Origin: Blautia sp.
GTDB taxonomy: Bacteria > Bacillota > Clostridia > Lachnospirales > Lachnospiraceae
NCBI GenBank assembly: GCA_017515325.1
Contig: JAFWGA010000015.1
Coordinates: 1-55,109 of the forward strand
Direction of reading: 5' to 3'
Length of the DNA stretch: 55,109 nucleotides
Positions within the stretch are counted from its first letter, which is position 1. Each line of letters starts with the position of its first letter. Below, piece by piece: positions 1 through 15,000 of the stretch. The notes beneath the pieces are model-generated. The model searched no databases. It saw only the letters and a list, made by a program, of their open reading frames with translations, and was not told the origin of the DNA. A program made the translations under genes and the position numbers.

Positions 1-3000
1 ACCAGGTAAACGGTGTTTCCGTCTTTGTCCTTCGTCCCCTCGATGGAGGCTGTCACAGTGCCGTCTTCCGTCACGCTGATCCTGATGTCTGTCGTCACCT
101 TGCCGTAGCCAACGGGGGCGTTCTCCTCGCGGAGCACGTATTCCTCGCCTGCTTCCATCTTGCCGCCGAAGTCATGTGTCTCATCCTTCTTGGATGTCCA
201 GCTGTCTACCGCTTCCGCGTCTTCTTTGAGGTTTCCGTCCTCATCAAGGTCAGACTCCTTGTACAGGTACATCTCGGCGCCTTCCACTTCTTCGCCGTTT
301 CCGGCATCCACCTTGTTCACGGTGAAGTGGAGCGCATCATCCTCGATCAGGTAAACGGTGTTTCCGTCTTTGTCCTTCGTCCCCTCAATGGAGGCTGTCA
401 CGGCGCCGTCTTCCGCCACACTGATCGTGATGTCTGTCGTCACCTTCCCGTAGCCAGTGGGGGCGTTCTCCTCACGGAGCACGTACGCCACGCCCGCTTC
501 CATCTTGCCGCCGAAGTCATGCGTCTCATCCTTCTTGGATGTCCAGTTGTCTACCGCTTCCGCGTCTTCTTTGAGGTTTCCGTCCTCATCAAGGTCAGAC
601 TCCTTGTACAGGTACATCTCGGCGCCTTCCACTTCTTCGCCGTTTCCGGCATCCACCTTGTTGATGGTGAAGTGGATTGCGTCATCCTCTACCAGGTAAA
701 CAGTATTGCCATTTTCATCCTTGCTGTCCGCCTTCCTGAGGCCTGTCGTAACGCTGCCGTCTTTTTCCACAGTGAATTCGATATCGGTAGTAATTCTGCC
801 ATAGCCTTCAGGAGCTACTGTCTCACGAAGCATATAGGACTTTCCAGCCTCCAGATCTTTACCGAAATCGTGCCTCTTCTCTTCTTCACTGGATATCCAG
901 GATGCCGCTTCCTTTATTGTCTCTCCATTCGCATCCAGTTCATAGACGACCAGCGTTGCGCCGGGAAGCTCATTTCCTCCGCCGACATCTGTCTTGGATA
1001 CGACGAAATGCAGCAGAGAATCTTCTACGAGATAAACTTTCCTGGTTGAAGCACTCTCCCCTTCGCCTTCGGTAACATCCTCAGACGAAACAGTATTTCC
1101 GGCAGCATCCTTAGAGATGGTAATACTGCCATTCTTCTCCACCGTGAATTCGATATTGGAGGAATAAGCGTATCCCTGCGGTGCTACGGTTTCCACCAAG
1201 ACATATGTCTCACCAGCGGTAAGTGCCGGGCCAAAGTTATGGTCTTTACCCACTTCAGATTCCCAGTAATCTACCGGTGTGGCGCCACTACGCACACTGC
1301 CGTCGTCATTAATGTCCGCCTTGTGATAGACCTCGATTTTAGCACCGTTGATTTCTTCGCCTCCGCCAAGGAGCTTCTTATTCACGTAGAACGCTAATGC
1401 GGTGTCCTTGATGAGGATAACATTATAAGAATCGATCTCTTCGTCATCTTCATTCTTTACGCTAACAGTTTTGTTATTTCCTTCTGTCTTCGCCTTCACA
1501 GTTCCGTCAGCAGCAACCGTGAACTCCACATCCGTAGAAATGGCATAGTAGCCCACAGGCGCAACAGTTTCCCTCAGATAATAGGTTCCGGCCGCCAGAC
1601 CGACAATCTCATGGATTACTCCTTTTTCGGAATCCCACTCGAGAGAAGCCGCATCGACACCAGCTTGCTCTACTTCATCCTTCTGCCCATTCAGAACGAC
1701 AAGATGAGCGCCGGCAAGCTCTTCTTCTCCGGTGATATCGGTCTTACTGAACCTGGCTACTGTAGCCTTATTAGTAAAGACCATTGCCTCCTTCGATACA
1801 TTATTCTCGCCACTTACCGTATCATTGTAAGTGAAACTCTTATCCGCATCAGCGACAAAGACCTTCCCATTCCCATCATCCGAAACCTTGATGGTAACAG
1901 TGTAAGTTCCGCCATCATTTACGATACCGGCGCAATTTCCAGACTCGGTCACAGTATAGGTATAAGTCTTTCCGGCATTCGCAAGAGATAGCCTGATCTC
2001 GCCAAAATCAATTGGTGTAATCGTTCCGACCTGCGGATTGATCTCTACGGTCGAACGCTCCGGCATAGGTGCGCCCTCGGAGCCGGCAACCGTAAAGATC
2101 CAGGAATCACCATTGACAAACTCTCTTCCCTCAATCTTCTTCAGGCCGTTAAGCTTAAAGCTGCCTTCTGCCCCATAGATATTCTTGAAGAATTCCGAAA
2201 CTTTATAGTCTTTTGCCGTCCCGTCCGTATCCCATACATTGTAGGTCTTTTTACATGTCAGGTATCCTATATGCTCTTCATCCGATACCTCTACTGTCAC
2301 TGCATGGGCGTTCTGGTCATTGGTGACTCCGTCAACAGTGCCGGATTCTGAGATCAGGTAGGTGTAATGTTTTCCACTGTCTTCAAGGGTATAGACAATG
2401 TCCCCAAAGCTTGCTGTAATCTCTGTCCCGGACTCCGGTTTTACGGTAACCGTATCCACAATGTTGTCTTCCGCATCCTTGGGAAGCGGACCGCCATCCA
2501 GTGCCGTCAGCGTGAATGTCCATTCGTCACCTTTCTTAAATTCACGGCCTTCGATCTGCTTGGTGATATCGATCGATGTACTGCCGGATGCATCGTAGGT
2601 ATTCACAAATTCAGCCTGGGAGACAGTTTCGTAGCTTCCTTCGGTATCAGGCGCTGCCAGGTAATATACCGGCTCCTCTGCGTACAGGCTTCCATTCAGG
2701 TCATCCTTAACAACAATCTTTACGATATACTCTGCCGTCGAAACCTCGATACCGTTTATGCTCTCTGATGTCTCGCGCAGTTTATAGTAGTAAGTACCAA
2801 CCTGACTATATTTCAGGTTCGTAAATGTAACTGATCCACTTGCGTTGTTCTTCGCGGTGCGTTTTACCGGGTTGCTGTTCTCGGTATGAAGAATGGCATC
2901 CGTGGAATACAGGGTGTCATCCTCTTCCGGTACAAACGCCTCCAGCTCAAAGGCAAATTCATTTGCCTGTAAGTCTTTTCCGTCACGATACAGCAAAGTC

Positions 3001-6000
3001 TTCCGGGCTGTAATGGCAGCGGCCGCGTCATTAACCGCATAATAGGTATTCTCAAATGTAAAGAGACCCGTCACATTCCCTTCACTGCCATTGACCTTCT
3101 GATCTTTAAATGCCAGGGTTCCGTCACCATTGTCTTCTACTACGAACTCTAAAACAAGCGGCTCTGAGCTGATCGTAACACCAATTGCTTCATACTGGTC
3201 AGCCTGATCCTGGTCTTCCTCTATTGTCACACGATGCCTTCCCGCATCGGTCAGGGAATAGGAAAGCTCCTGGGCGATCTTACCTGTATTCGCTTCCGAA
3301 ACAGTATGATATTCTTTTGTGTCTGATGCTTGATCATTACCATCCAGTTTCTCATCGGTGATGGTAAAAGCGAATACATCTCCCTGAGAAATATCTCTGC
3401 CGCCTGTGATAATCTTCTTTCCGTTCAGAGGAAGACTTCCCTTAGCGGTATATTCATTCCGGAATGTTAAGGCGTTTTCCGATCCATACGTGACATTCAG
3501 ATCCAGCTCGCCTGTCTTTTTCCCGCCAGTCAGCTTCTCGCTTACTTTGACCGTCACTGTGTGGATAGCTGTAGTGTCGACATCATTCGCAACGCCGGCT
3601 ATCTGTCCTGACTCTGTTATAGTATATACATAGGTTCTGCCGACATCTGAAAGATCAAAGACAATTTTACCAAAGCTTCCCTCCACGAGATTATTCGTAC
3701 CGATCTCATTTTCAGAAGGAGAAATGGTAATCTCTGCCTTCTCAGGCATAGGTGCATCTTCTGAATTAGATGACACCTTCAGTTTCCACTCGTCGTTCTC
3801 CTTAAAGGGACGGCCAATCAATTCTTTAACCGCTTTCAGCTCAAGCTCGCCTGATGTTGAATAAGTGTTGACGAACACCAATCCTCGTTCAGGATCAAGA
3901 CTTTCTGCTGTCAGGTTCTGTTCTTCCCGATAATCGACTGTTACATCCAGTGTTCCATTCTTGTTCGTATCTTTGACAGTGACATAAACATACCTTACGG
4001 CATCTTCATTTGTAACACCATCAACCTTAACGTCCGCATTCTCACTCACCTTATAAACGAATATTATGCCGTTCAGGTAATTGCCTTCACTATCTTTGAG
4101 ATCTTCCAAAGAGTAAGTCAGGTTTCCGAGTCTCACATTCTGAGATGACTTCCCTATTGCATAACTGGTTCTGGAAACAACGATATCGACTGCTCCGTTA
4201 ACCGCTGCACTTGGGAGCTTATCGGTGGTCTCCTCCAGGGAATTCCCATCCAAGCCAAGAACATCTACAGACTCAATATCAAGCTTCCACTTGTCTCCTT
4301 CCTGGAATTCACGACCTTCAATTTCTTTCGTTGCTGAAAGAGCAATGTTTCCTGCAGCACTATATTTGTTCTCAAAGGCGAATTCGTTTTCCTCTACACT
4401 GCTATTGCCGATCTTATATACCTTTGATACAGAGAGATTTCCCTCTCCGTCATCATTAACCGTAATCTCGACAGTGTGCTTTCTCGTATCATTTGTCACG
4501 CCTGACACATTCCCGGATTCTTTGAAGCGATAGGTATATGTTTTTCCAGCGTCCGCTTCCGTAAAGGTAATATTGCCAAAGCTGACTGTGTCTGTCTTCC
4601 CTTCCAGTTCTTCATCCTTTACGTAGATAGCTTCGGTATTTTGCGGTAATGGAGCACCCGGTGTTTCTGTTGAAACCGTGAATGTCCATGTATCCGAAGC
4701 AAGAAGATCACGCTTATCCAGGCTCTTTATTACCGATAGATCAATGTCCAGATCTGTTTCATACGTGTTGGTAAAGCTCAGTTTTGAGCCGTCACCATAT
4801 ACATATGTCGGAGTAATCTTACCTTTACCATCATCTGCCAGAGTAACATAAACCATATGAGAGGCACTATCATTTGTCACTCCTGGCCTGACTTCTTCTG
4901 CATTCTCCTCCCTCACAGCGTAAACGTATGTCTTTCCTGCATCGTTCTGGGTAAAAGTAATTTTCCCAAAGTTGATCTCAGCAGTATTGGTAGTGCTGCC
5001 ATTAATCGCTAAGGAAGATACATTCTCTTCTAATGGAGCTGGTGTCGGTGCAGCCGGATCATTAGATGTAACCGTAAAATTCCAGGCATCAGCGTCATTT
5101 TCATTGAAATTACGGCCCGTCATCTTTTTTGACCCTGCGAAAGTCAATTCACCAACAGAAGTGTACTCATTCGTAAACCGAAGAACCTGCGGTGACACTT
5201 TTTCACCATCCACATAATACTCAGGCACCGCTGTCAGCTTACCATCCTGATTATCATCTGTAACGGTAACGACAATCGTATGTTCCTTTGTATCATTGGT
5301 GATACCGGTCCCGTCTTCGTTCTTTAAGCTTTCACTGCCGGATTCTGTCACTTTATAGGTATAAGTACCCGCTTTAGTATACTTTATCGTACCAAATTCA
5401 AAGGGTGCTGTATTCCCAGATGCAGGGTTAATGGAATCTTCGCGTCCTTCCTGTAAGGGCATCGGGACTTCATTAACAGGAACCTCATCAGTCCCGACGG
5501 GAGAAAGCGTAAATTTCCACTCATCTCCGGACTGGAATGATCGTCCTGTGATCAGCTTATCTCCGGAGAGTTTCAATTCTCCCTCCGCGCCATAGGTATT
5601 GGTAAAGCTCAGGCCAGTGTCTGAACTACTATTACCTTCCGTAATCTTAACATACAGTTTCCCATCGCTTAATGCGCTAATCTTTTCAGACTCTTCCTTG
5701 CCCTCATTTGCTTCTGCAAGCTCCTCAGAGGTCAGAGACTGCTTGTCCTTAACGACAACAGTCACAGTGTGTGTTTTTGTATCATTCTGAACACCTGCTA
5801 TTTCACCTTCTTCGGTGACAGTATAAACATATGTTCCTACATCTGCCAGGGTATAGTTGATAGCACCAAATGGTATGCTGACAGAAGTGTTTCCTGGTGT
5901 CGGCTCAACTGTCACCCTTGAGGGATCAGGAAGAGGCACGTTCGCTTCTGAGTCATTGATCTTCTCCCCTGTCACAACAAATGACCATTTATCATCTTTC

Positions 6001-9000
6001 TTAAAGGCTCTGTTCTCAATTCGCTTGACACCATTTCCAAACTGGGCAACGGCTGAAGCATTATAGGCATTGGTAAAGGCAAAACCATTAGCTCCGTCAC
6101 TGTAGGTCTGTGTAATGGCAAGACGACCATCAAGATTATCTGCAATAGTCACTTTAACAGTATGCTCCGCGCTGTCTAATGTTACACCCGGAATATTGCT
6201 GTTTACATTCTCTTCTTTAATAGTGTAAGTATAACTTCCAATATCGTCCTGAGTTACCTTGACAGGAGCAAAGCTAATCGTTGCAACATTACCAGATTCC
6301 GGTGTAATAATGACAGTTTGATTTTCTGGCAAAGGAGCCGGTTTTGAACTGGTAGTATCGTCATTTTCGCCTTCAATCGTAAACTTCCAAGTATCGCCTG
6401 TCTGGAAGGAACGCCCGGTTATAGATTTAGTCCCTGCAAAGGAAAGATCCGCTTCAGCTTTGTACATATTGGTAAAAGTGAGTCCTAAAGCGTTTTCATC
6501 ACCAGTGCTCGAATAAGGCGTGACATCAACCTCTAAGGTGCCATCTGAATTGTCGGTGACAGACACTCTGACCTGGTGAGACCCCGGTGCAAGCGTCTTT
6601 CCATAATCAGCGGAATTAACATCTGCGTTGACATCGGGTGTCACCCCGCTGACATTTCCGGATTCAGCTACTGTATAGATATACGATTTACCGATATGTG
6701 CTTCAGTAAAGTAAATCGGCAGGAAGGACCACGTATATTCATTACCACTTTCAGGATAAATTATGACATTACTGTTTTCCGGAAGCGGGCCAGCGCCATC
6801 TTCTCCTTCTTCCGCTGTAACAGTAAATGTCCATTTATCCCCGGCTTTAAAGGTACGACCCTGCAGTTCCTTCGTTCCATTCAGCTTAGCCTGTCCGCTT
6901 GCGTGATATATATTAGTAAAGGTTAAACCACTATTAGTGCGTACTCCGTCAACATAATAAATTACATTATCTAACGGAACCGTCACCTCACCTGTCGCCG
7001 AATTGTATGCGGGAGTCACTTCGACGGTATGTACTTTTGTATCATTCTCTACACCGTCCCCGTTTCCGCTCTCAGTAATGGTGTAAGTGAATGTTTTTCC
7101 GGCATCATCCTTGGTAAAGGTAATGTCATCAAACATGAAAGTCTGCCTGTTACGATCTGCGCCTTCTCCCAAAGAGTCAAACCACTCTTGTGTCGGTGTA
7201 ACCCACTGGGTTCTTTTTGCCACTGGAGGCAGAGGGGTGTCAGTCGTATTGGCGGAAATGGTAAAGCTCCAGGAATCACCGATTTTTAAATCCCTGTTCA
7301 GCAGTATTTTTGTTCCCGTTAGCGAGAATTCTCCTTTAGCGTCAAAGGTGTTTGTGAACTTTTCAGATCCTCCGCCACTTGCACTGGTATCTGATGATGT
7401 TTTTGTGGAGGAAGAATTATCCGAATAAGTTGTGATAGCCCTTAAATTTCCATTACCTAAATCCTCAATCTTAACACTGAGCAGATGGGCATTCGTATTC
7501 ACCGTGTCAAGGGTGACCCCATCGATCGCACTACCCGTATTTGTCTCGGTAATGCGGTAATAATATGTTTCTCCAGCATTCTCAAGAGTGTAATTGATTG
7601 GTCCAAACGCAGTAAAGGATTTGTCATTTCCGTCACTGTCAGAAAGATTATTCAACGTATACGATGTTGAACCAGACATAGGAGTTTGTCTCTCATTGCC
7701 CGAATTGCGTTCTTCATCCTCTGCCAAACTAAAGTTCCATGTATCGCTTTCTTTAAACTTACGGTTTTCCAGATGTTTGGTGATATCAAGACTAATGGAA
7801 ACATCACTTGCCGTATAGGTATTATCAAATTTCAGCTTTTTATCCTCTGATGTTATTCCATTATTGGTAACAGAAACATCTGCTTTAAGTGTTCCATTGC
7901 CGTTATCACTAATCTGCACACTTACTTTGTGAACCGCACTATCATTCTGAACATTCGGGACTTCTCCCGATTCTGTTACGATATAATGATATGTATGTCC
8001 TATATCTGTCTCATCGAAATCAATATTTCCAAAGTGAAATGACGCTGTTCTCCCTTCTGTCGCTGTTACAGGAATACTGTTCGAAGATGGAAGAGGGGCA
8101 TCAGCACTTGCTGCATCACTTGGATCAGGTTTAATCGTAAACGTCCATTGATCCGGGACAAGTTTCAAAGGAGTCACTCCTGTAAAGTCACGTCCCGTGA
8201 TTGTTTTTTCTCCTTCCAGAACAACGGAAGTTGAAGCCTTATACTGGTTATCAAACTGTGGAATTGTATCCCTTCCTTCATCATCGACGAGCTTATTCTG
8301 TGGTACAATTCCATAAACATTGTCTTTGTAATATGTGACAGTTGCACTCAGATGACCCAATTGAAGTTCTCTTTCCGTGCCGAGAGATGGATCTACAATC
8401 GTTTGAAAATCTGTCACGTTTACGACAGCCAGGTAGGTATTCGTGTCTGGTGTGATACCATTTCCTGCGGTGGATGTCTCACTTATTCTGTATATATAAG
8501 TCCCGGCCTGAGAATAAGATAAACCATCAAAACTGACTTTTCCTTCCTCGTCATTGGCGGCTGATAATACATCCCCTGTGTTCATATCCGGGATATTATT
8601 TCCCTCCGGGTCAACAGAACTAACCTTTTCTATTGCAAAGGAAAACTCATCATCGTTCAACGGATAATTAGCTCCCCGGCCTGTGACGCGTTTTCTGGCC
8701 TCAATCTTCGTAGTTGTTGGTTCTACATAATAAGTATTGACGAAATCAAAAGCGGCATCACTATATACGGAAACCTTTTGAATGCCATCACTATTCTCAT
8801 ATACAGAACAAGTGAGATTGTGTTCTCTTGTGTCATTGTCGACATGGTCGACATCTCCGCTCTCTGTCACAGTATAGTAGAAAGTATTCCCAACATGGTT
8901 TTTGCCAAAAACGATATTGCCGAAATCAAATGCCACTGAATTATCCGACACTGTAACAACCACATTAGCATTCGATACGTTAACTTCAGTATCGTTTACG

Positions 9001-12000
9001 TACAGTTTATCAATTGAGCCAGCATTTGTACCCGGTTCCTTCATTTTGATGGTGATTTTTTTCAGTTCCATCTCCTTCCCGTTTACCATAATCGTCGGCC
9101 ACGGAGCATCCACCTTGGGGCTGGATGAAGAAGCAGAAACAGTAAATGTCCACTCGTCACCATCCTGAAATCCTCTGTTTAAAAGTGTTTTTGTCCCTTG
9201 CAATTCCTCCTCAATTCGTGGCTCAAGAATCGTATTTGTGTGCAAAACGGACAAATTATCGGCTCCGTTCACATCACCGGCTCTATATGTTTCATCGCCA
9301 TATACATATGTTACATTCCTGATAACTTTTAATCCATTCTGCTCTCGTACTCCTACTGTTAAATATACAGGGTCTGTAATGTAATCAATATCATACTCAG
9401 TATAACCATCTTCATCATTTCCAATACGAACTCTTTGTTTTATGGAAGGTACAACCTCTTTTATTCTGAACCTGTAAGTTCCTGGTGCCATAAAACCAAT
9501 TTCTTCAAATTGGGCAATTTTATTGCTTGATACTGTAGCTGTCGCCTTATTACTATCAGGCATAACAACAGCGTCTGGATCTCCGTCGATCAATTCTATC
9601 TCATAAGTAAAACCATCTGAAGGCCAGTACAGGTTTCTGACTTCTTTACCTGGATTGCTTTCATAAACAAGCCTCTTAGTTATCTTTGGTGCCAGAACCG
9701 GCATCTTTTTATTTTCAAATGTTAAGGTCGCTGTCTGTGGATTTGTTTGTGCAAGTGCATCTTCTAGAGTAAGGTAATAGTTTACAATGGCAACATTCGA
9801 AGTAACATCAAAAGAAGCATTAACACTCTGGAAGGTAACTCGTACATAAAATTCACTATTATCGAGTTTATATGATGTATCATTCGAGACAGCAGCGTCT
9901 TCCGTGATCCGATAAATAATCACATTTTCCTCACCATTTATGGTGTTACCCACCGGAGCCGGAATTGTGAAGGTGATATTTGCTCCGATATTCTGTTCTG
10001 AGTTAATTGTAACATTCTGACCTGTCTTAGGATCTCTGTAAGTCACCGGGATCCAAACAGGCTGTTCATTATCGATGTCGTACAATTGTTTGATGCCAAA
10101 ATCAAATATTTCAGAACTATTTGCTGAAATTCCATCAACCTTTTTGCCCAGGTTGATTGTAGACTTTTCTGTACCTGGCATTCCTTTATAGACGCCATGC
10201 CACTCAGTAGCCCAGCCAACATACTCGACTGTAACAGTCTGACCAGACACCAGCCAGCCAGAAGCAGTCTGCTTAATATTTACGTTAGCCTTCGGGGCTA
10301 ATACTACACCAGCTGATTCATGAAGATTAACTTGAGTCGCATTGGGAATATTCCAAATGAGATGCTCAGCTATTGTAGCTATCTTGTCATTCTGTTCCCT
10401 TGTAAGTTGTGCTGCTTGTTCTGTTCTCGTGTCCCAAGCAGGCTCTGTATTACCATTTAGTATTTCATGTAGGTTGCCATCAGTATCTTTGGAATATAAA
10501 TTGTATTGAAAACCTCTAATCCCGACGTAGTCATTTTCAGGATAATTGATAACCAAAATTTGATGCTCAAGTATTTTTATGACGCCAGACCGATCCCATC
10601 CAGCATGGTCATCATTCTGAGCAATACCAAATTTATCAACCATCGAGTTACCATTGACATAAATCACTTCATAATCCGGAAGACCTGTTGTATCAATTCC
10701 CCACCATTCTGCATTCACAGTAGGATGCTCGGCAAGTTTTTGGGACTTCCCGGTAATATCATTAATTATCGGATTTACTATCTGATCTCTTATCTGATCT
10801 CCGCTTGTTTTAAATAAGACAACGTCTGTAAAATCATTTTCGGTATTACGGAGCTGAATCTTTTCTGCATCGGCATAATTATATACATACACGTCCTCGG
10901 GTTCACTTTTACCAGGAGGTGTCTCAAGTCTCAACATTTTGTCAGCTGGCCTTAAGTTACTCTCACCTTTTCCGGATGCTTCATATTCTGTTTTAGTAAT
11001 CGTGTGAGCTTCCGTTATCTGATCTGCGTCATTGCTATCAATAATGATTGGAATTGCTCCAATTCTATTTTCGATTGAAATGTTTAAGATCTTACCATCT
11101 GCAATTTTTCCTATAGCAAGAGTCCCAGGATTTGACGCAAGATCAGGGCGCACATTATCAAAATTAACATAACGATCTGAAGTATCAAAACCCGTTGTAT
11201 ACTCATTAACTGCGAAATTAGTCTGTAAATGGCCGTACTGATCAATTTTGTCTGCCACAATTCCATAGTACAAAGCTTGACCCATAAGCTCAGATAAGAA
11301 GTCTTCCGTATCTCTAATTTCCAGATAATCTGTTATCTCTATCTGTCCAACATCATCATTTCTGACTCGCGTAATGTAATTAAAGTCACATGGTGTGCCG
11401 ACGATCTTATCCCCGGAACCATATTTTTCGCCATTAATAGCCTCTGCCAGCGAAGGAATCTCAGACGATTCTATCAAATAATAAGTCAGTGCTTCATTTC
11501 CGGTAAATCTATCACCAGCAGAACCATCTGCTTTTTTCCAATCACCATTTGTTACTATTATTGTATTGTCATTTGAGCCAACATTGATTTGTTTTAATAC
11601 ATATGTGGGTTCTGTCGAAGAATGTTCTGCCTCAACTAAAATAAAATAGTTTTTCTCGGTTACACTAAGCTTGTCAGCCCCCTTGACGTTCAATCGGAAA
11701 ATCTTCTGACTCTCTTCTCGCACAATAATATTTGTAATATAATTTCCAACTCTTGTATTACTGACAAAATCGTAACCGGTAATGTTATCATTTCCTGTTG
11801 CGGATATTCTTCCTTCAGCTTCATTATAGGAAACAGATGGATTGCCGTTAAAAATACGAGTTCTCATGGAATGCCCTGATTCCGGATTATAGGTAATCGA
11901 CTGTCCTTCGGAACCAGAACCAATACCTGTAAATTCCTGCGAATCTTCAATGGAAATTGTCGTAACGCCATTTTCTTCATTCCATGTTATATCAAGTATG

Positions 12001-15000
12001 GTATACGCAATATCTCTATTATTACCGTCTCTTATGTATGCAAGTAACTTATACCCGTTTGATATCGGTGGGTTTGGAGCAGCTTCTTCGCCTTCAGCAT
12101 TCAGAAATCTTATATTAACAATATGATCCCCTGCCTGTTCCTGCTGTTCTTCCTCGTCATCCTCTTTTTCAGTTGCCACTATATTCACAATTGCGCTAAC
12201 AGAAAGACTATCAAGGAAAAATTCCACCATCTCCCGTCCTTTGACGTTCGCGGTCTGGTCACCTACAAGCTCTGCCGTAACATCCTCAGCTTTGATCTCT
12301 TCTACCGCTGCCTGCGTACTATCTGCTACTGCCATAACCTCATCCGCCACCGGCAAATGAATGACAGCGATATCCTCTGCCTTCTCCGCCCCCAGTTCCT
12401 GAGTCAGCTGCTCCTTCTTAAAGCGAAAGCTCACCTTCACAGCATCGCTTGCAGGCTTAATCTCAACAAACTCCCCTTCAATGACATTCCCATTCTCATC
12501 CGCCTTGGGCGCATAGAAGGCAATATCATAAAGCAGGGTATTCGTCGCGTCGTAGGTCTGGGCAGACTCCTCCCCCTTCTGGGTGGCGATATCCTCTGCC
12601 TGGTCGTTCATGGCCTGAATATAGGCATCAAAAGCAGCGCCGTTGCTTTCCGGTGTAATCTGGGTGACACGGAACTTGGCGTCGTCCGGGATCGCGGCGG
12701 GGTCTTCCACGCTGGCCACGACATAGACGTTCGGATCCGTATAGGTATAGCGGGTCTTCTTTGCCGTCACCGCATAGTGAAGGAGAATTTCCGTATTCTC
12801 CTCCAGGGTGATGAAATTCAGTCCGTCTGTAGTGTAAGAATATACATAAGTGAATGCATCCGATGCCGCAAAGACATCCTCATCTTCCGTCTTGCCTACC
12901 ACAAAGAGATCTGCAGCGTCCGTATCGGTATCGGTCTTGGCATCGCTTGCGCCGGCCTGGAAGATCTCTTCTGCCGTTGCATCCTCGGTGTCATCCTGGC
13001 CTGCTGCAAAGACATCCGCGCCGGTACTGCCTACCATGGCAGTCTCAGCAGCGTCTTCAGTCTCTGCCGCCTGGTCTGCGTTTTCCTCTGCGGAAGCATT
13101 CTTGGCATCTGTCGTCACGCCAGCGTCAGCAGCCTCTTTCTCGGTTTCCTCCGTTTCTGCCTTCTGCTCATAGACCTTGGTCTGCAGCAGGGCCAGAACC
13201 TTTTCTCCCCCGATGGTGGCATAGTCATAATCAAAGCTCTCGACATAGAGGCGGTTAGTTCCTTCTACCTCAGCTGCCTTCGTCACGTCCACTCCCACAG
13301 GATCCATAGTCAGATCCAGGGTTCCTTCAAATTCCGGAAGAGTCAGGGCATCATATTCAGAGCCAATAGAATTTCCCTCGGCGTCCACCGCACGGACAAG
13401 GAGGTCGATCCCGACAGCAGGCTCGGAAGCCTTTGCCTCAGCTTCCCTCTCCTCCTCGCCGTCAACCACATCGTTAGAGCCAACCTTCTCCTGGCCTTCT
13501 TCTGTTGTGGCACTTCCTTCGAAAAGATCCGTGTCCTTCTGGACATCTTCTTTCTCTTCTGTATCCGCTTCCTGGTCAGCATTCTCAGCCTCGTCACCAG
13601 CAGCAAACACATCTATCTCTTCCGTTCCGACAGGGGCAGTATCCTCGGCGGCTTCCCTGACATCCTCAGAAGCGGCGTCATCCTCCTCGCCGGCCTCAAA
13701 CAGGTCTGTCTCTTCTTCCGCCTTTACGGCAGAATCATCACCCTCGGCAGCTTCCCTGGTATCTTCGAACACATCCTCAGCCTCGCTGCTGGCTTCAAAC
13801 ACATCGATTATTTCATCTGCTTTGCCGGCAGTATCAAGCTCCTGTGCGGCTTCCAGGGTCTGTTCTCCGGCAGGCTTCTCTTCCTCAGCCACATCGGCTT
13901 GCTGTCCTGCTTCGGCTTCAGTGCCCTGGGTTTCCACGAAAAGATCATCATCCGCGGCATCCTCGTCACCTGTCAGAAGGGCATCCTGTTCTGCGTCCGC
14001 CGTTGCCTCAGCCGCAGTGTCAGTCTTATTCTCCGGTTCCAGGACTTCAATCGTCTCATCAGAGCTTTCCTTCTGAGTTTCCTGGGAAATAACAGTAATC
14101 ACATCTTCACGTTCATCAGCAGCCGTTGCCTCTGCCTCAGTTTCCTGGAAGATCGGGCCATATACGTCCTCAGCTTCTGTTGCTTCGGTAGTATCTACTT
14201 CCTCTTTCTGAGGCGGCTGTGCCTGGTCCTCTGTCAGGTCAGAATCCTCCAGGACAGGGACAGACTCAGCGCTTTCATCTTTCAGATCCAGCAGTTCGAT
14301 CTGAACCGGCTCGGATTCTTTGGCATCCATTTCTTCCTGGTCTGTCTCGTCCGAAAGGGAATCTTCCCTGGACTCATCCTTGGCGGGGGCAGACTCCTCC
14401 CCGGGAAGGACCGTGAGAATATCCTCACCGTCGGCTGCGGAGTTTTCCGTTTCATCATTCAGAACAGGAACCTGGGTTTCATCCTCCAGAACAGGAACCT
14501 CGTCCTGGACAGAAGGCATAGTATCCCCTGCCTGATCCTCAAGGATAGGGATCTGATCCGGTTCTTCGGGCATGATATCCTCAATTGCCTGGCCATCCTC
14601 ACCAGAAGGAGCCTGGCCAAAAAGGCCGCTCAAATCCTCCGAAAGGTTCTGGTTCTGACTGCTTTGCTGGTCTGTAGCGACATCCGATCCCAGGCTGTCG
14701 CCCCCCGAGGTAAAGAGATCCACCTCTAAATCGAGAATCTCCGCCGGTATGGGTGTAGGCGAAGGAGTCGGGGTCATTGTCGGGGTAGGAGTCGGGGTCA
14801 TCGTCGGAGTGGGGGTAGCAGCCCCCATCCCTGTCCCGCTGGTAAACAGATCCTGACTGTCTCCGACAGCGGATGTCTGGGGGCGCATATCGATCTGGGT
14901 ATCGGTCTGCGGCGCGCCAGTAAAAATATCCATATCGCTCGCCAGCGAGACCGTGCTCGTCTGCTGCAGGATCATGCAGATCATAAGCAGCAGGGATATC

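Noticed and set aside
6-1040. CRISPR array because of regular direct repeats
   Set aside because: The 345-bp units are far too long, have no spacers, and translate into CnaB domains.
12123-14729. Plus-strand ORF of 868 codons
   Set aside because: It is the antisense of the acidic N-terminal region of the adhesin, in codon register with it. The product is a Leu/Ile/Cys/Arg-rich string typical of antisense Glu/Asp/Ala codons, with no ribosome binding site.
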